Positions 17,727-26,695 of a DNA stretch of 64,000 bases are shown in pieces. Origin of the DNA: Levilactobacillus wangkuiensis. GTDB taxonomy: Bacteria; Bacillota; Bacilli; Lactobacillales; Lactobacillaceae. The notes under the pieces are model-generated. The model had not been told where the DNA came from. It made no database searches and saw only the letters and a list, made by a program, of their open reading frames with translations. The position numbers and the translations under genes were made by a program. The stretch covers positions 1-64,000 of the forward strand of contig NZ_BOLM01000009.1 in the NCBI RefSeq assembly GCF_016861605.1, read 5' to 3'. Within the stretch, counting starts at the first letter, position 1; each line of letters starts with the position of its first letter.

Positions 17727-18662
17727 TTAACTTCTAGACCGTCGTTCGTGCCACTTTGCCATGATGCTAGGCCGCCAAAGCCAGAAATAACCGAAGGCGA
17801 CCGAGACCAGAAAGGCAATCACGGCGGAGGTGCCGTCGGCCGCGTTCCAAGCATTTAGGAAGGTCACGTACACGACGAACACGATGTATACTGGCACTTT
17901 CAACCCCGGGAAGAGTAGGTACTCGCCGTTGTGTTCCAGTGACAGTCGTGGATACAGGTAGGCGCCCCAGACGAACAAAATCAGGGCTGCGACCAGTGAA
18001 ATACCGGCCCACAACCACGAAAATTGTGTGCTATTGAGACCCATGCCCGTTTTGCCGAAAATACTTTCGACAATATTCATGACGCCCGTTAACGATAATG
18101 AAAAACCAATCACGGTAATCGCCAACGCACCCGTTTGCCCAATAATCAACGCGGCAAACCAGCAAATGGCGAAGAACCCAATGGAGCATGCCAAGCCGGA
18201 CGCCCACGAGGTCAGTAGCCCCGGCCAGGCTAAATGAAAGCCCACGCTTGCCGGAAGACTGACCCAAAAAATACCACACTGAAAAGCTATCGTCAAGGCA
18301 GCCACGACAATCGCAGCCCCTAAGCCCATCCCCAGCTTAGTCCAATAGACCCGCCGCCGGGTAAAACCGCTACTGAATAAGAATTGGTTAAAATTGTCCT
18401 TCAGGTCGGTATTCATGAGGACAAACCCTAACATCCAGAAGGCAAAGTAGAGCCAAAATGAATAAGCGGAAAATTCATTGGTATCGTAGATCTGCCATTG
18501 ATTGATCTTGTTGCTGACTAATTCGTGCACGTTGTTTTCATTGCTCAAGGTATGCAACACGACCACCACGTTGGACAGGGCTACCAGTAAGGATAGGCCG
18601 CCAATCAGGCCAAATAGCCGCCGGTGACGCCGCCAGATTAACTTGTTTAATTGTTTTTGCAA
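17727..18662 (-). CDS. ABC transporter permease (Ytr-type operon)
   Basis: A 311-residue integral membrane protein with about eight hydrophobic segments and a short cytoplasmic N-terminus rich in lysine and arginine. I recognise no specific permease motif; the assignment rests on its place after a GntR regulator and an ATPase, the arrangement of B. subtilis ytrA-ytrB-ytrCD. It begins 12 bp after the ATPase stop. The substrate is unknown; related systems respond to cell-wall-active compounds. Confidence 0.8.
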   Translation of the reverse strand: MQKQLNKLIWRRHRRLFGLIGGLSLLVALSNVVVVLHTLSNENNVHELVSNKINQWQIYDTNEFSAYSFWLYFAFWMLGFVLMNTDLKDNFNQFLFSSGFTRRRVYWTKLGMGLGAAIVVAALTIAFQCGIFWVSLPASVGFHLAWPGLLTSWASGLACSIGFFAICWFAALIIGQTGALAITVIGFSLSLTGVMNIVESIFGKTGMGLNSTQFSWLWAGISLVAALILFVWGAYLYPRLSLEHNGEYLLFPGLKVPVYIVFVVYVTFLNAWNAADGTSAVIAFLVSVAFGYFWLWRPSIMAKWHERRSRS

Positions 18663-18674
18663 AGTCTCCGCCCC

Positions 18675-19568
18675 CTATTTCAGCAGTTGATAACCCGTGT
18701 CGTGGGCTAAATTCGCCCGGAACAGGTCTTCCAACGTCAACGGTAATTCTTCAAGCAACACGGGGTCTAGCGCCCGTAATTGCTGGTCGATGGCGTCCGT
18801 GTAGTCGGTAATAACGACCACTAACACCCGGCCGGAAACACGAATCAACTGGCTGTGTGCCTTTAAGACGTCCGGAATCGTCTTGTCGCGCAACACCAGT
18901 TGAATCTTCTTGGCTGATGCCCGCACGTCTTCCAAATTGTAATCATGGACCAACTTGCTTTCCTTCAACAGTAAGACCCGGTCGCTCAACCCATCCAATT
19001 CGTTTAAATCATGAGAGGAGATCAGGAAGCCTTTCTGTTGGTCGGCCACCTCATCAATGACCATCGTCGCAATATTTTCGCGCACGATTACGTCCAATCC
19101 ATCAAAGGGTTCGTCCAAAATTAGGTAAGTCGCGTTAGAGGTCAGCGCTAAGATCACATTGACCAGCGCCCGCATCCCTTTAGATAACCGGCGATACTGG
19201 CTTCCCGCGTTTAGGTCAAAATGACGCAGGAGTTCGGTGTACCGTTGCCGGTCAAATTGCGGATAGACAATGCCAAAGAAATCTGGTAATTCCTTCAAAC
19301 TATAATTGCTTAAAAAATTGTACTGTGTGTCCAGGAAGAAGACTTCCCGCTGTTTAACGGAAACCTGGGCCAAGTTCTGGTCATCCACCACAACTTCGCC
19401 GTGATCCGGCACGTAATGGTTCATCATCGTTCGAAACAACGTGGTCTTCCCCACCCCGTTCCGGCCAACGAGCCCAATGATTTCACCCGGCGCCCATTTG
19501 AAACTAATATCGTCGATAATGGATTGCCCATTAATCTGTTTGCTTAATGCTTTCACTTCCAAGGTCAT
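18675..19568 (-). CDS. ABC transporter ATPase (YtrB-like)
   Basis: A 297-residue nucleotide-binding protein. Walker A GRNGVGKTT (about 35-43), a degenerate signature RRLSKGMRALVN (about 133) in place of LSGGQ, and Walker B YLILDEPFDGLD (about 152-163) are in order. The unusual LSKGM signature is common in YtrB/YhcH-like ATPases. The ATG overlaps the stop codon of the GntR gene (ATGA), so the two are coupled. Confidence 0.92.
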   Translation of the reverse strand: MTLEVKALSKQINGQSIIDDISFKWAPGEIIGLVGRNGVGKTTLFRTMMNHYVPDHGEVVVDDQNLAQVSVKQREVFFLDTQYNFLSNYSLKELPDFFGIVYPQFDRQRYTELLRHFDLNAGSQYRRLSKGMRALVNVILALTSNATYLILDEPFDGLDVIVRENIATMVIDEVADQQKGFLISSHDLNELDGLSDRVLLLKESKLVHDYNLEDVRASAKKIQLVLRDKTIPDVLKAHSQLIRVSGRVLVVVITDYTDAIDQQLRALDPVLLEELPLTLEDLFRANLAHDTGYQLLK

Positions 19569-19936
19569 TGTTCTGCCCCCTCATATGCCGCCTTGATCCA
19601 GCTCACAACTTCATCGAGCGGGACCCCTAAATATCGAATCTCTGTGAGTAATGTCATTAATTGCTTTTTACTTGCCACGACCTGCGCCGAGTCACCGGCC
19701 GCCGTCGTGGTCTCGCGGACGTACGTGCCCTTGCCGTGAACGGTGGTGATGACCTGCTGACTTTCCAACTGCTTATACGCCTTACTGACTGTGTTCGGGT
19801 TCAGCTGTTCCTGCCGCGCCATGTCGCGCACGGATGGTAACCGGTCGCCCGGCTGCAAAATGCCTTGGACAATCTGCTGTTTGACCCGGAGAACTAGCTG
19901 TTCGTAGTAGGGTAGGCTTGAATCGTTTGTTTGCAT
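19565..19936 (-). CDS. YtrA-type GntR regulator
   Basis: A 123-residue repressor with an N-terminal winged helix (LPSVRDMARQEQLNPNTVSKAY, about 42-63) and a short helical C-terminus, the size and layout of the YtrA subfamily. It is the first gene of the operon with the ABC ATPase and permease. A palindrome GTGTACTA-N7-TAGTACAC overlaps the promoter, as in YtrA autoregulation. AAGGGGTGAAAG precedes the ATG. Confidence 0.92.
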   Translation of the reverse strand: MQTNDSSLPYYEQLVLRVKQQIVQGILQPGDRLPSVRDMARQEQLNPNTVSKAYKQLESQQVITTVHGKGTYVRETTTAAGDSAQVVASKKQLMTLLTEIRYLGVPLDEVVSWIKAAYEGAEQ

Positions 19937-19973
19937 GTTTCTTTCACCCCTTGGTGTGTGCCACGTGTCCTGT

Positions 19974-20008
19974 GTGTACTATTATACCTAGTACACTCGA
20001 TTTGGCAA
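19974..20008 (-). promoter_or_regulatory. Promoter and operator of the ytr-like operon
   Basis: TTGCCA (20003-20008) and TATAAT (19981-19986) are 16 bp apart on the minus strand. A perfect inverted repeat GTGTACTA/TAGTACAC (19974-19996) covers the -10 box. It matches the type of palindrome bound by YtrA-family GntR proteins, so repression by the first gene product is likely. Confidence 0.85.
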
Positions 20009-20039
20009 GTCCTTTTTTCTTTGTGCCTTTGTTTTCGTT

Positions 20040-20236
20040 TCGCCTGCGGCCGCCAGACACGGCTACCCTGTGGGGACCGCCTCCAGCCTGAGGAACGGTC
20101 TTCCGGCTCGCTTTGAAGCCACGAAGCCCACGTGTCTTCAAAATCGTCCCATGCTGTAAGGCCGGAAAAATCACCGGTCTAACACCATCGACACAGGGAT
20201 ATCCGAATCTGGCTGCCTCCGGCTTCACTGACACTG
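20040..20236 (+). repeat. Structured repeat type A, divergent copy A5
   Basis: Keeps GCCTGCGGCCGCCAG, CTGTGGGGACCGCCTCCAG, CTTTGAAGCCACG with CGTGTCTTCAAA, and CGACACAGG, ending CTTCACTGACACTGG. The inner arm CTTTGAAG/CTTCAAA and the ACCGG/CCGGT arm differ in paired fashion from other copies. Confidence 0.75.
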
Positions 20237-20403
20237 GCGCAAAGAACGGACTTGCCAAATCAGAGTGGCGTTCTTGCCGGTTTTGCTTGTGTCTTCGAGT
20301 TTACGTGGTTGCTAGTTACCACTATGCCAATAAAAAAGGAGGCCTCCGCAGAAGTCTCCTTGTCATTTATACAGTTATGTTCAATCGACGTCCCACTATC
20401 GTT

Positions 20404-20584
20404 AGCCGTTAGGGCGGACCAAATAGACTCAGCCGTGGGAATTCTCTTGGCGACGCAAGCCGGCTAGAGAATTGGTATCTTTGAGATTCGTTCTCTGAGG
20501 CTCAAAGTAAGCTGGAAGACCGCCCTTGGGCTTCCGGCGTCCACCCACAGCGTCACGGTCTATTTGGCCCGCCCGGTAAGGCGA
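20404..20584 (+). repeat. Structured repeat type B, copy B2
   Basis: The outer stem pairs GGGCGGACCAAATAGAC (20412-20428) with GTCTATTTGGCCCGCCC (about 20558-20574). The hairpin GAATTCTCTTGGC / GCCGGCTAGAGAATT and the arm CTGGAAG/CTTCCGG follow. It lies about 30 bp beyond the stop of the DUF975 gene. Confidence 0.85.
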
Positions 20585-20615
20585 CCTCAACGACCAGTAT
20601 GACCAGCCATTTTAG

Positions 20616-21344
20616 CTAATCCTCATGTTGGGACTCGTCGGTGAATTTCGTGGCGCCTGGTTGGTCCTGTTGACGAACCACCAGCTGGTTGTAGAACTTG
20701 GCCCGCGCCATATCGTAGTATGGGTAGACGAACAAGCCAGCGATGTTGAACGTGATGGAGACCAGCAGGAACCAGAGAATGTAGCTTAAGTCCATAATGA
20801 ACAGGAATGACTTGTTGCCGTCCATCAGTCGACGCGATGCCGTAATCGCTTGGAGCGCCGACATTTGCTCGCCCCGGTCGTACGCGTCACGGTAAATGTA
20901 GAAGGCTTGGGAATACGCGTAGGCCTTGATGATGCCGGGGAATACCAGCAGTAACGACCACAGGAAGGTGAAAATCCCGACTAAAATGCTGATGAAGATC
21001 CAACCTAAGAAATATTGGCCCTTGTCGAACAGCGCAAAACTGCGTTGAATCGGATTATCCAAGGTTGCTTTGCCCCGATCCAAATCGATCATGGTTAATC
21101 GGGCCCCCATCCGCAACATGGCGGCAACGAGGAAGAATAACCCCGCAAACGAGAAGAAGCCATTGAGGCCCATCCCGTTTTCTTCGTTGATGCGTGCCAC
21201 CCAGTTCATGTCACGGGCGTACATGCTCCCGCCAATCCACTGCAGTGCTAACCATAAAATTGATAATAGCAAATAGAATTTAAAGTTGGTAGTGACCTGT
21301 TGTTTGGCCCCCAGCTTAAAGTTTAACCGATCTTGTTTGTCCAT
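20616..21344 (-). CDS. DUF975 family membrane protein
   Basis: A 242-residue integral membrane protein of the DUF975 family, function unknown, with about five membrane segments. Recognisable family features are the helix YFLGWIFISILVGIFTFLWS, the amphipathic stretch KAYAYSQAFYIYRD and ITASRRLMDGNKSFLF. The ATG at 21344 has GGGAGGAG 7 bp upstream; the earlier in-frame start would overlap it. It is a single gene between two repeat copies. Confidence 0.85.
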   Translation of the reverse strand: MDKQDRLNFKLGAKQQVTTNFKFYLLLSILWLALQWIGGSMYARDMNWVARINEENGMGLNGFFSFAGLFFLVAAMLRMGARLTMIDLDRGKATLDNPIQRSFALFDKGQYFLGWIFISILVGIFTFLWSLLLVFPGIIKAYAYSQAFYIYRDAYDRGEQMSALQAITASRRLMDGNKSFLFIMDLSYILWFLLVSITFNIAGLFVYPYYDMARAKFYNQLVVRQQDQPGATKFTDESQHED

Positions 21345-21418
21345 GCTTTCTCCTCCCGACGAGTTGCCCCGTCGCAACCGTTGCCCAACAATTTGCTTGC
21401 TACGTTAGTGGTCAAAAT

Positions 21419-21528
21419 CCGTTCCCGTCAGCGGGCTCAAGCTGCCCTGCTATGGGGCCGGTTCCAGCCCAAGAGCGGGCTTCCGCCACAGCTGGGCAAC
21501 TTGGCCCGCCTCTGGTCATTCACACTAG
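21419..21528 (+). repeat. Type A repeat with deleted core, A6
   Basis: Both ends are kept (GTTCCCGTCAGCGGGCTCAAG and CTTGGCCCGCCTCTGGTCATT) and the outer stem TGCCCTGCT/CAGCTGGGCA still pairs, but the CTTTGAG and CTCAGC hairpins are gone. The rest of 21345-21772 shows no gene. Confidence 0.8.
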
Positions 21529-21772
21529 CCTAGTGAGCAAAACGTTGACAGTTTGAATAGCCTTATCCGCCATTCTGCACTTGTCAGCCAACAGTCGCTC
21601 TCCATTAATCATTGTTCAACCGAAAAGTTTCCCTATCCAGTTAACGTTGAAGCTAATAATAGTATACAAGATTTTTAGTTTGGACAATAGGAAAACTCCC
21701 CCACTAACCGAAATTTCCTGACTCCGACCGCATATTAATTCACACATGGAATCTTTGTTACTATGGGTGCGG

Positions 21773-21801
21773 TTGTCTTTGACGCAATTAATTGCTAAAA
21801 T
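21773..21801 (+). promoter_or_regulatory. Promoter of the arylsulfotransferase-like gene
   Basis: TTGTCT (21773-21778) and TAAAAT (21796-21801) with 17 bp spacing, about 55 bp before the start codon. Confidence 0.55.
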
Positions 21802-21857
21802 AGCAGGAGCAATTGTTCGTTATTAGCACGGAAAATAGTTAAGGAGTTTGGCATATT

Positions 21858-23573
21858 ATGAAGAAGTTTTGGAAAATCAGTTTGGGTGTTGTGCTCGCAC
21901 TGGTTGTCATCGGTGGGGCTGGCGCCTACCACGAACGACACAACGTTCGCAAGGTCTTGCTCGTTCACCAGCACTACCACAAGAAAAATGTGCTATCGAC
22001 CAACCAGATTAAGCTGAATCTGCGGCCCGCCATTTCGACGAAAAACACCACGGCGACCAACAAAATCACCGCTGGCTACCGGCAACAACTGGCGCAGTTA
22101 ACGCCTGGGGTTGCCCATGCAAAGGTCATCGTCAATCCGTACGAGACGTCCCCCCTTTCCGGTCTGATTCTGGTGAAGACCCAGGCCGCCACGAAGGTAA
22201 AGCTCACCGTTCACGGGGATACGCCGAAGACCACGCTGACAAAATATCTGCCCAAGTACCGCACCAATCATGCCATTGGGGTACTCGGCCTCTACGCCAA
22301 CCGAACTAACCGGGTGACGCTGACATTTACCAAGAAAAATGGGCAAAAGACCTACGCCACGTACACCATGCAAACGGGCAAGGCACCTAAGGAAATCGGC
22401 AAGAACACCCTGAAGACCAGCCATCCCAAGAAGATGGCGTTGGGTAAGGGCAATAACCGGCTGACATTTGCCGTCTCCAGCCAAGGCATCACCTATGGCC
22501 TGGACGCGCAAGGCAAGATTCGGTGGTACAGCACCAATCTGATCTCCCACGTGTTCAAACGTCTGGCCAACAATCACCTATTGATTCTGACCAAGATTTC
22601 CGCGAGCGAGCATAAATATAACGCGCTTCGTGAAACCGACTTCTACGGCCGCGTTTACCGGCAATATAACTTTGAAGGCAAGTTCCCGACGCGGCAGGAT
22701 CATAGCAAGCTGGAAACCAACACGGTAATCCATCATGATGCCATCGAGTTGCCGAACCACAACCTGTTGTTGACGGTCGACGACGGGAGCAGCAAGTACG
22801 TGGAAGACACCATGATCGAGATTGATTACAAGACGGCCAAGATCGTCAAAGTCATTGACCTCAAACGGATTCTTCCCCAATCGGCCTACACCCACTACAC
22901 GGGGACGAAACGCCCCGACGGCAAGATCGACTGGTTCCACCAAAACTCAATGGTCTACGATGCCAAGAAGGATGAGCTCATCGTCTCCGGTCGAAACCAG
23001 GATATGATTTTTGCCATTAACTATAAAACAACGAATTTAAAGTGGATTCTGGCTGCTCCAGATAAGCTGCCAAAGCACTATCAGCAGTATCTCTTACAAC
23101 CAACCACCCAGAATTACCGCTACAACGGTGGTCAGCACGCGGTCAACATCATTCCGCAACAGACCAAAGGCGATACGATTGGCCTCGAATTCTACGACAA
23201 CAATGTGCCCGTTACCCGCGGTAAGACCAAGCAATCCAAGAAGTGGTCGGCCGGTGAAATTGTTTCGATCAACCAGCTGGAGCACACGGTTACCAAGACC
23301 TGGAGCTTTGGAAAAACGTTGGGTCAACGGAACTTTACCAACATCGTCGGCAGTAGTTACGCTGTCGGGCGCAACAACACCTTGATTGGCTTTGGGTATG
23401 CCAGCAACGGGAAACGAAGCGAGTTCGTCGAGGTCAACCGCAAGACGAACCAAATCGTTTTTGACGTGAACCGCACCCATTTCAAACACGGCGACTGGAG
23501 CTACCGCGCGCAACGCATGGCGCTGTATCCGGGTAGTGCCTCCGTCGGGCTGAATGAAATCACAACGAAATAA
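21858..23573 (+). CDS. Arylsulfotransferase (ASST) family surface protein
   Basis: A 571-residue protein with an N-terminal membrane anchor or signal peptide (about 5-25) and an extracellular beta-propeller-like ASST domain. Family-like segments are VIHHDAIELPNHNLLLTVDD (about 293-312), DWFHQNSMVYDAKKDELIVSGRNQD (about 355-379), NGGQHAVNII and the C-terminal SYRAQRMALYP. ASST enzymes move sulfate between phenols without PAPS; whether this lactobacillus branch has that activity is unknown. AAGGAG is 12 bp from the ATG. It has its own promoter and terminator. Confidence 0.85.
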   Translation: MKKFWKISLGVVLALVVIGGAGAYHERHNVRKVLLVHQHYHKKNVLSTNQIKLNLRPAISTKNTTATNKITAGYRQQLAQLTPGVAHAKVIVNPYETSPLSGLILVKTQAATKVKLTVHGDTPKTTLTKYLPKYRTNHAIGVLGLYANRTNRVTLTFTKKNGQKTYATYTMQTGKAPKEIGKNTLKTSHPKKMALGKGNNRLTFAVSSQGITYGLDAQGKIRWYSTNLISHVFKRLANNHLLILTKISASEHKYNALRETDFYGRVYRQYNFEGKFPTRQDHSKLETNTVIHHDAIELPNHNLLLTVDDGSSKYVEDTMIEIDYKTAKIVKVIDLKRILPQSAYTHYTGTKRPDGKIDWFHQNSMVYDAKKDELIVSGRNQDMIFAINYKTTNLKWILAAPDKLPKHYQQYLLQPTTQNYRYNGGQHAVNIIPQQTKGDTIGLEFYDNNVPVTRGKTKQSKKWSAGEIVSINQLEHTVTKTWSFGKTLGQRNFTNIVGSSYAVGRNNTLIGFGYASNGKRSEFVEVNRKTNQIVFDVNRTHFKHGDWSYRAQRMALYPGSASVGLNEITTK

Positions 23574-23574
23574 C

Positions 23575-23627
23575 TAAAAAATGCGCGCCACCTGTCAGTT
23601 TTTTGACGGTGGTACGCATTTTTTTAT
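23575..23627 (+). terminator. Terminator
   Basis: AAAAAATGCG and CGCATTTTTTT flank a CCACCTGTCA/TGACGGTGG stem after the arylsulfotransferase-like gene. It could also serve the opposite strand. Confidence 0.9.
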
Positions 23628-23670
23628 TGGGCCCTTACCGATAAGCCGGCCACAATTGGGCTAATGTTCG

Positions 23671-23889
23671 TTAATTGCTACTACTGCTACTTTGTTCCGG
23701 CATGCCACTAGGCTTACCGGATGGCCGATTTTTCATGCCTTTCGGGGCATTTTTTAATTGCGTTGTTTGTGCGGATTTAGCTTGCTGTTGGCCCAGCATG
23801 TAGCCCATCCCGCCACCACCGGCAAAGAGGATAACTCCTGCTACAAATAGTGCTAACCAATGTTTAGGCCCTTGACGGACTGATTTCAT
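23671..23889 (-). CDS. Small single-pass membrane protein
   Basis: A 72-residue protein starting MKSVRQGPKHWLALFVAG, with one membrane helix (about 11-32) that includes GGGGMGYMLG, then a polar tail rich in lysine, proline and serine ending in a serine run. No family recognised. The ATG at 23889 follows AAAGGATGAG; the upstream in-frame start has no site. It is divergent from the nucleoside hydrolase gene and convergent with the arylsulfotransferase-like gene. Confidence 0.65.
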   Translation of the reverse strand: MKSVRQGPKHWLALFVAGVILFAGGGGMGYMLGQQQAKSAQTTQLKNAPKGMKNRPSGKPSGMPEQSSSSSN

Positions 23890-23986
23890 CCCGTACTCAT
23901 CCTTTCGATTAACCACTTGTTCGTTAACCTGTTTATAAGTATACGAAAGTTTCCTTAACCCTGGCTAAATTAATTCGGAAACGCCC

Positions 23987-24015
23987 TTGCAATTCAGTGG
24001 CCGGTCCGGTAGAAT
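23987..24015 (+). promoter_or_regulatory. Promoter of the nucleoside hydrolase gene
   Basis: TTGCAA (23987-23992) and TAGAAT (24010-24015) with 17 bp spacing, about 60 bp before the start. Confidence 0.7.
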
Positions 24016-24074
24016 ATGAACCATTGAAGAACCAACCAATTATAATGTTCGTAATAAGAGGGAGCGATTGTGCC

Positions 24075-25016
24075 ATGCGTAATGTTTATTTCAATCATGA
24101 CGGTAGTGTCGACGATTTAGTTTCTTTATTGTTACTGCTGCAAATGCCCGACGTTCATCTGACCGGCGTGGGGGTTGTCGGCGCTGATTCTTACCTGGAA
24201 CCCGCAATGGCGGCTAGTCGTAAGATCATAGACCGGTTTGGCCACGGCGCCCAACTAGACGTGGCGGCCTCAGACTCCCGCGGCGTGCATCCCTTCCCTA
24301 AGGAGTGGCGGCTCGATGCCTTCAGTCTCGACGCCCTTCCCATTCTGAACGAAGCGGGAACCATCACCACCCCAGTGGCGGCCAAGCCCGCTCACTTAGA
24401 TTTGATTGACAAACTCAACCAGACTGACGGCCAAACGACGCTGGTCATGACCGGTCCCTTGACTGACTTGGCCCGGGCCATCGCCCTAGAACCCGGCATC
24501 ACCGCTAAGATCGACAAGCTTTATTGGATGGGTGGGACCTTTGATGGTCGCGGCAACGTTGCCGAACCCGAACAAGACGGTACGACTGAGTGGAATGCCT
24601 TTTGGGATCCGGAAGCCGTTAAAACGGTTTGGGATAGCGACATTGCCATTCAAATGGTCGGCTTGGAAAGTACCCGTCAAGTGCCCTTGACCCCTGCCAT
24701 CCGCCAAAATTGGGCCTTACAACGGCAACACCCGGCCATTGATTTCATTGGCCAAGGTTACGCCTTGGTTCCTGCCCTTCAACACTTTGAAACGAACTCA
24801 ACGTACTTCCTGTGGGATGTTCTGACGACGGTTGCCAGCGAATCCCCAGCCATCGTCACGACTAAGCAGGTCACCAGTGACGTCCTCACCACCGGCCCTG
24901 GTCGCGGTCGGACCTTTGAAACCCCAGCGGGTCGTCCCGTCACGCTGGTCACCACGGTCGATCACGACGCCTTCTTCAAACGAATCGATGAACTGGCGAT
25001 TTTAGCCGATAAATAA
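24075..25016 (+). CDS. Nucleoside hydrolase (IUNH family)
   Basis: A 313-residue cytoplasmic hydrolase that splits ribonucleosides to base and ribose. The N-terminal calcium site reads NHDGSVDDLVSLLLLL, with aspartates at 7, 11 and 12; the usual DxDxxxDD has N in place of its first D, so the metal site is slightly altered. LVMTGPLTDLARAI and the WMGGTF segment are also typical. The substrate cannot be told. The ATG at 24075 was chosen for the GGGAG about 10 bp upstream and the immediate match to the family N-terminus. It may feed salvage together with ntd. Confidence 0.9.
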   Translation: MRNVYFNHDGSVDDLVSLLLLLQMPDVHLTGVGVVGADSYLEPAMAASRKIIDRFGHGAQLDVAASDSRGVHPFPKEWRLDAFSLDALPILNEAGTITTPVAAKPAHLDLIDKLNQTDGQTTLVMTGPLTDLARAIALEPGITAKIDKLYWMGGTFDGRGNVAEPEQDGTTEWNAFWDPEAVKTVWDSDIAIQMVGLESTRQVPLTPAIRQNWALQRQHPAIDFIGQGYALVPALQHFETNSTYFLWDVLTTVASESPAIVTTKQVTSDVLTTGPGRGRTFETPAGRPVTLVTTVDHDAFFKRIDELAILADK

Positions 25017-25027
25017 GCTATACTAAG

Positions 25028-25057
25028 GGAGTGGTCAACGGACTACTCCTTTTTTTG
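25028..25057 (+). terminator. Terminator of the nucleoside hydrolase gene
   Basis: GGAGTGGTC pairs with GGACTACTCC, followed by seven T's. Confidence 0.9.
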
Positions 25058-25143
25058 TCGCATTAATTTCAGTTGCGTTGACTCTCTACATAAGTCGCGG
25101 TTAACCACAACTATCATGAAAATGTCTTTGAGGAGGAAAAATT

Positions 25144-26085
25144 ATGCTTCCCATCACCATCGGTATCGTTATTGGTATCATCCTGTCGCTTCAAAGCGCT
25201 GTAAATTCTCGGTTGCGGAGCTTCATTGGCTCACCCTATCAAGCCTCCTTCGTGTCCTTTACCATTGGCACACTCTTCTTGGCCGTGGTGATGCTGGCTA
25301 GCCGCGAATCTTTAGGTGTCTCTGGAAATATCTTTGCCACGCAGCCTTGGTGGATTTGGATTGGCGGTCTCTTGGGCGTTATCTTTTTAACCACCAACAT
25401 TCTCCTCTTCCCCCACATCGGCGGGGTTCAAACTGCTATTATGCCAATTTTGGGCCAAGTCTTCATGGGATCCATCATCGATAATTTTGGCTGGTTCAAC
25501 TCCACCCAGCAACCTTTGACCTGGGTAAGGGCCACGGGCTTGCTGCTAGCGTTGGCTGGTATCGTCATCACCGTCGCTCTGCCAGACATTCTTCGGCGCC
25601 GAGCTAATGGTCAATCCGATGCTGCTAGCGCTGGTAACCCGTGGCCCTGGCGGCTACTAGGCATCTGTACGGGGGCGTTAGGTGCTATGCAGACGACCAT
25701 CAACGGCCGGCTGGGACTGGCCCTGAACTCGGCGCTCCACGCCGCCTTCATCTCATTTCTAGTCGGGGCCCTCTGCCTCTTCTTCATTGTCCTGGTCGTC
25801 AATCACGGCTTCCAGGAAATCAAGCGGGCGACTGGTCACGGTAAGCCTTGGTGGATCTGGATTGGCGGAGCCATGGGCGGCATCTTTGTCCTGGGAAACG
25901 CCTATCTGGCGCCCATCATCGGGACCGGCCAAACGGTGGTCTTCGCCCTACTCGGCCAGATTGCCGGTGGTTTGCTGGTCGACCAATTCGGCCTGCTGGG
26001 GGCCAAACGCAAGCCCGTCGTGGCCGTTCAGTTACTTGGCCTGTTGATTCTCATCGGCGGGGTCGTTTTGATTCGATTGTTCTAA
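25144..26085 (+). CDS. DMT transporter with tandem DUF606 (YdcZ) halves
   Basis: A 313-residue membrane protein with ten predicted helices in two repeated halves. Each half carries the same signature: SLQSAVNSRLRSFIGSPYQASFVSF in the first and AMQTTINGRLGLALNSALHAAFISF in the second, each followed by PWWIWIGG and a GQ segment. This is the fused form of the DUF606/YdcZ drug-metabolite transporter family; the substrate is unknown. GAGGAGG precedes the ATG. It is transcribed alone. Confidence 0.9.
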   Translation: MLPITIGIVIGIILSLQSAVNSRLRSFIGSPYQASFVSFTIGTLFLAVVMLASRESLGVSGNIFATQPWWIWIGGLLGVIFLTTNILLFPHIGGVQTAIMPILGQVFMGSIIDNFGWFNSTQQPLTWVRATGLLLALAGIVITVALPDILRRRANGQSDAASAGNPWPWRLLGICTGALGAMQTTINGRLGLALNSALHAAFISFLVGALCLFFIVLVVNHGFQEIKRATGHGKPWWIWIGGAMGGIFVLGNAYLAPIIGTGQTVVFALLGQIAGGLLVDQFGLLGAKRKPVVAVQLLGLLILIGGVVLIRLF

Positions 26086-26098
26086 ATAACGACGTCAA

Positions 26099-26142
26099 AA
26101 ACAGGTAGCACGCGGACTGATCCGGGCGCTACCTGTTTTTAA
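26099..26142 (+). terminator. Terminator
   Basis: AACAGGTAGC pairs with GCTACCTGTTTTT downstream of the DMT transporter gene; it may also terminate the convergent RelB-like gene. Confidence 0.9.
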
Positions 26143-26175
26143 CTACTCACTATCTGTTCAGCTGATTGACCTAGT

Positions 26176-26457
26176 CTACAAATCCTTCCAATCCTGCCAC
26201 AACGCCTCCACCGCCGCCAACGATTGCGTATCGCCAGTAGCCTTTTCCCGCGCAAGTTCCGACTGTAATTGCTCCTTGCTGAGTTCCAAGTCGAAGGGCA
26301 AGTCGTGGTCCGTGACTGATTGCTGTAAGAACAGGTGAATAGCCGTCGTCAGGCTCATCCCGTATTGTTGATAAACTGCCGCCGCATCCCGCTTTAATTG
26401 CGGGTCTAACGCCAAGTCAAGGTGCTCTGGTTGTGTGGGTTCATTTAATTTTGTCAT
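26176..26457 (-). CDS. RelB/DinJ-like antitoxin without a toxin
   Basis: A 93-residue protein. Residues 13-55 form a ribbon-helix-helix like RelB/DinJ (LDLALDPQLKRDAAAVYQQYGMSLTTAIHLFL), and the C-terminal half is acidic and helical as in toxin-binding tails. No RelE/YafQ-type toxin gene is next to it: upstream is intergenic sequence and downstream is a convergent transporter. GGAGCG lies just before the ATG. It may be a solitary remnant, a regulator, or act on a toxin elsewhere. Confidence 0.8.
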   Translation of the reverse strand: MTKLNEPTQPEHLDLALDPQLKRDAAAVYQQYGMSLTTAIHLFLQQSVTDHDLPFDLELSKEQLQSELAREKATGDTQSLAAVEALWQDWKDL

Positions 26458-26618
26458 AATTACGCTCCTTTATGATTTACGTCTAACCGCCACCTACGAC
26501 CCCAAGGTAACATGCACTTATAGGGTCAGACAATGGTTATCGTTTTAGGCCCTATCGCCATTAAGACGCTAAATGATTAGTCGATAAAATGTCCCTAACC
26601 TCTTGACCACCTGCACGA

Positions 26619-26682
26619 CAAAAAGGACGCCGACCCATCCCCCTTACCTTCAGCGGCAAGTGGCATGGGTTAGCGTCCTTTA
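26619..26682 (-). terminator. Terminator of the ABC-F gene
   Basis: AAAGGACGC and GCGTCCTTT close a long stem with an inner CCCAT/ATGGG pairing, followed by a T-run on the minus strand. Confidence 0.85.
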
Positions 26683-26695
26683 TTTTAATTAAACT

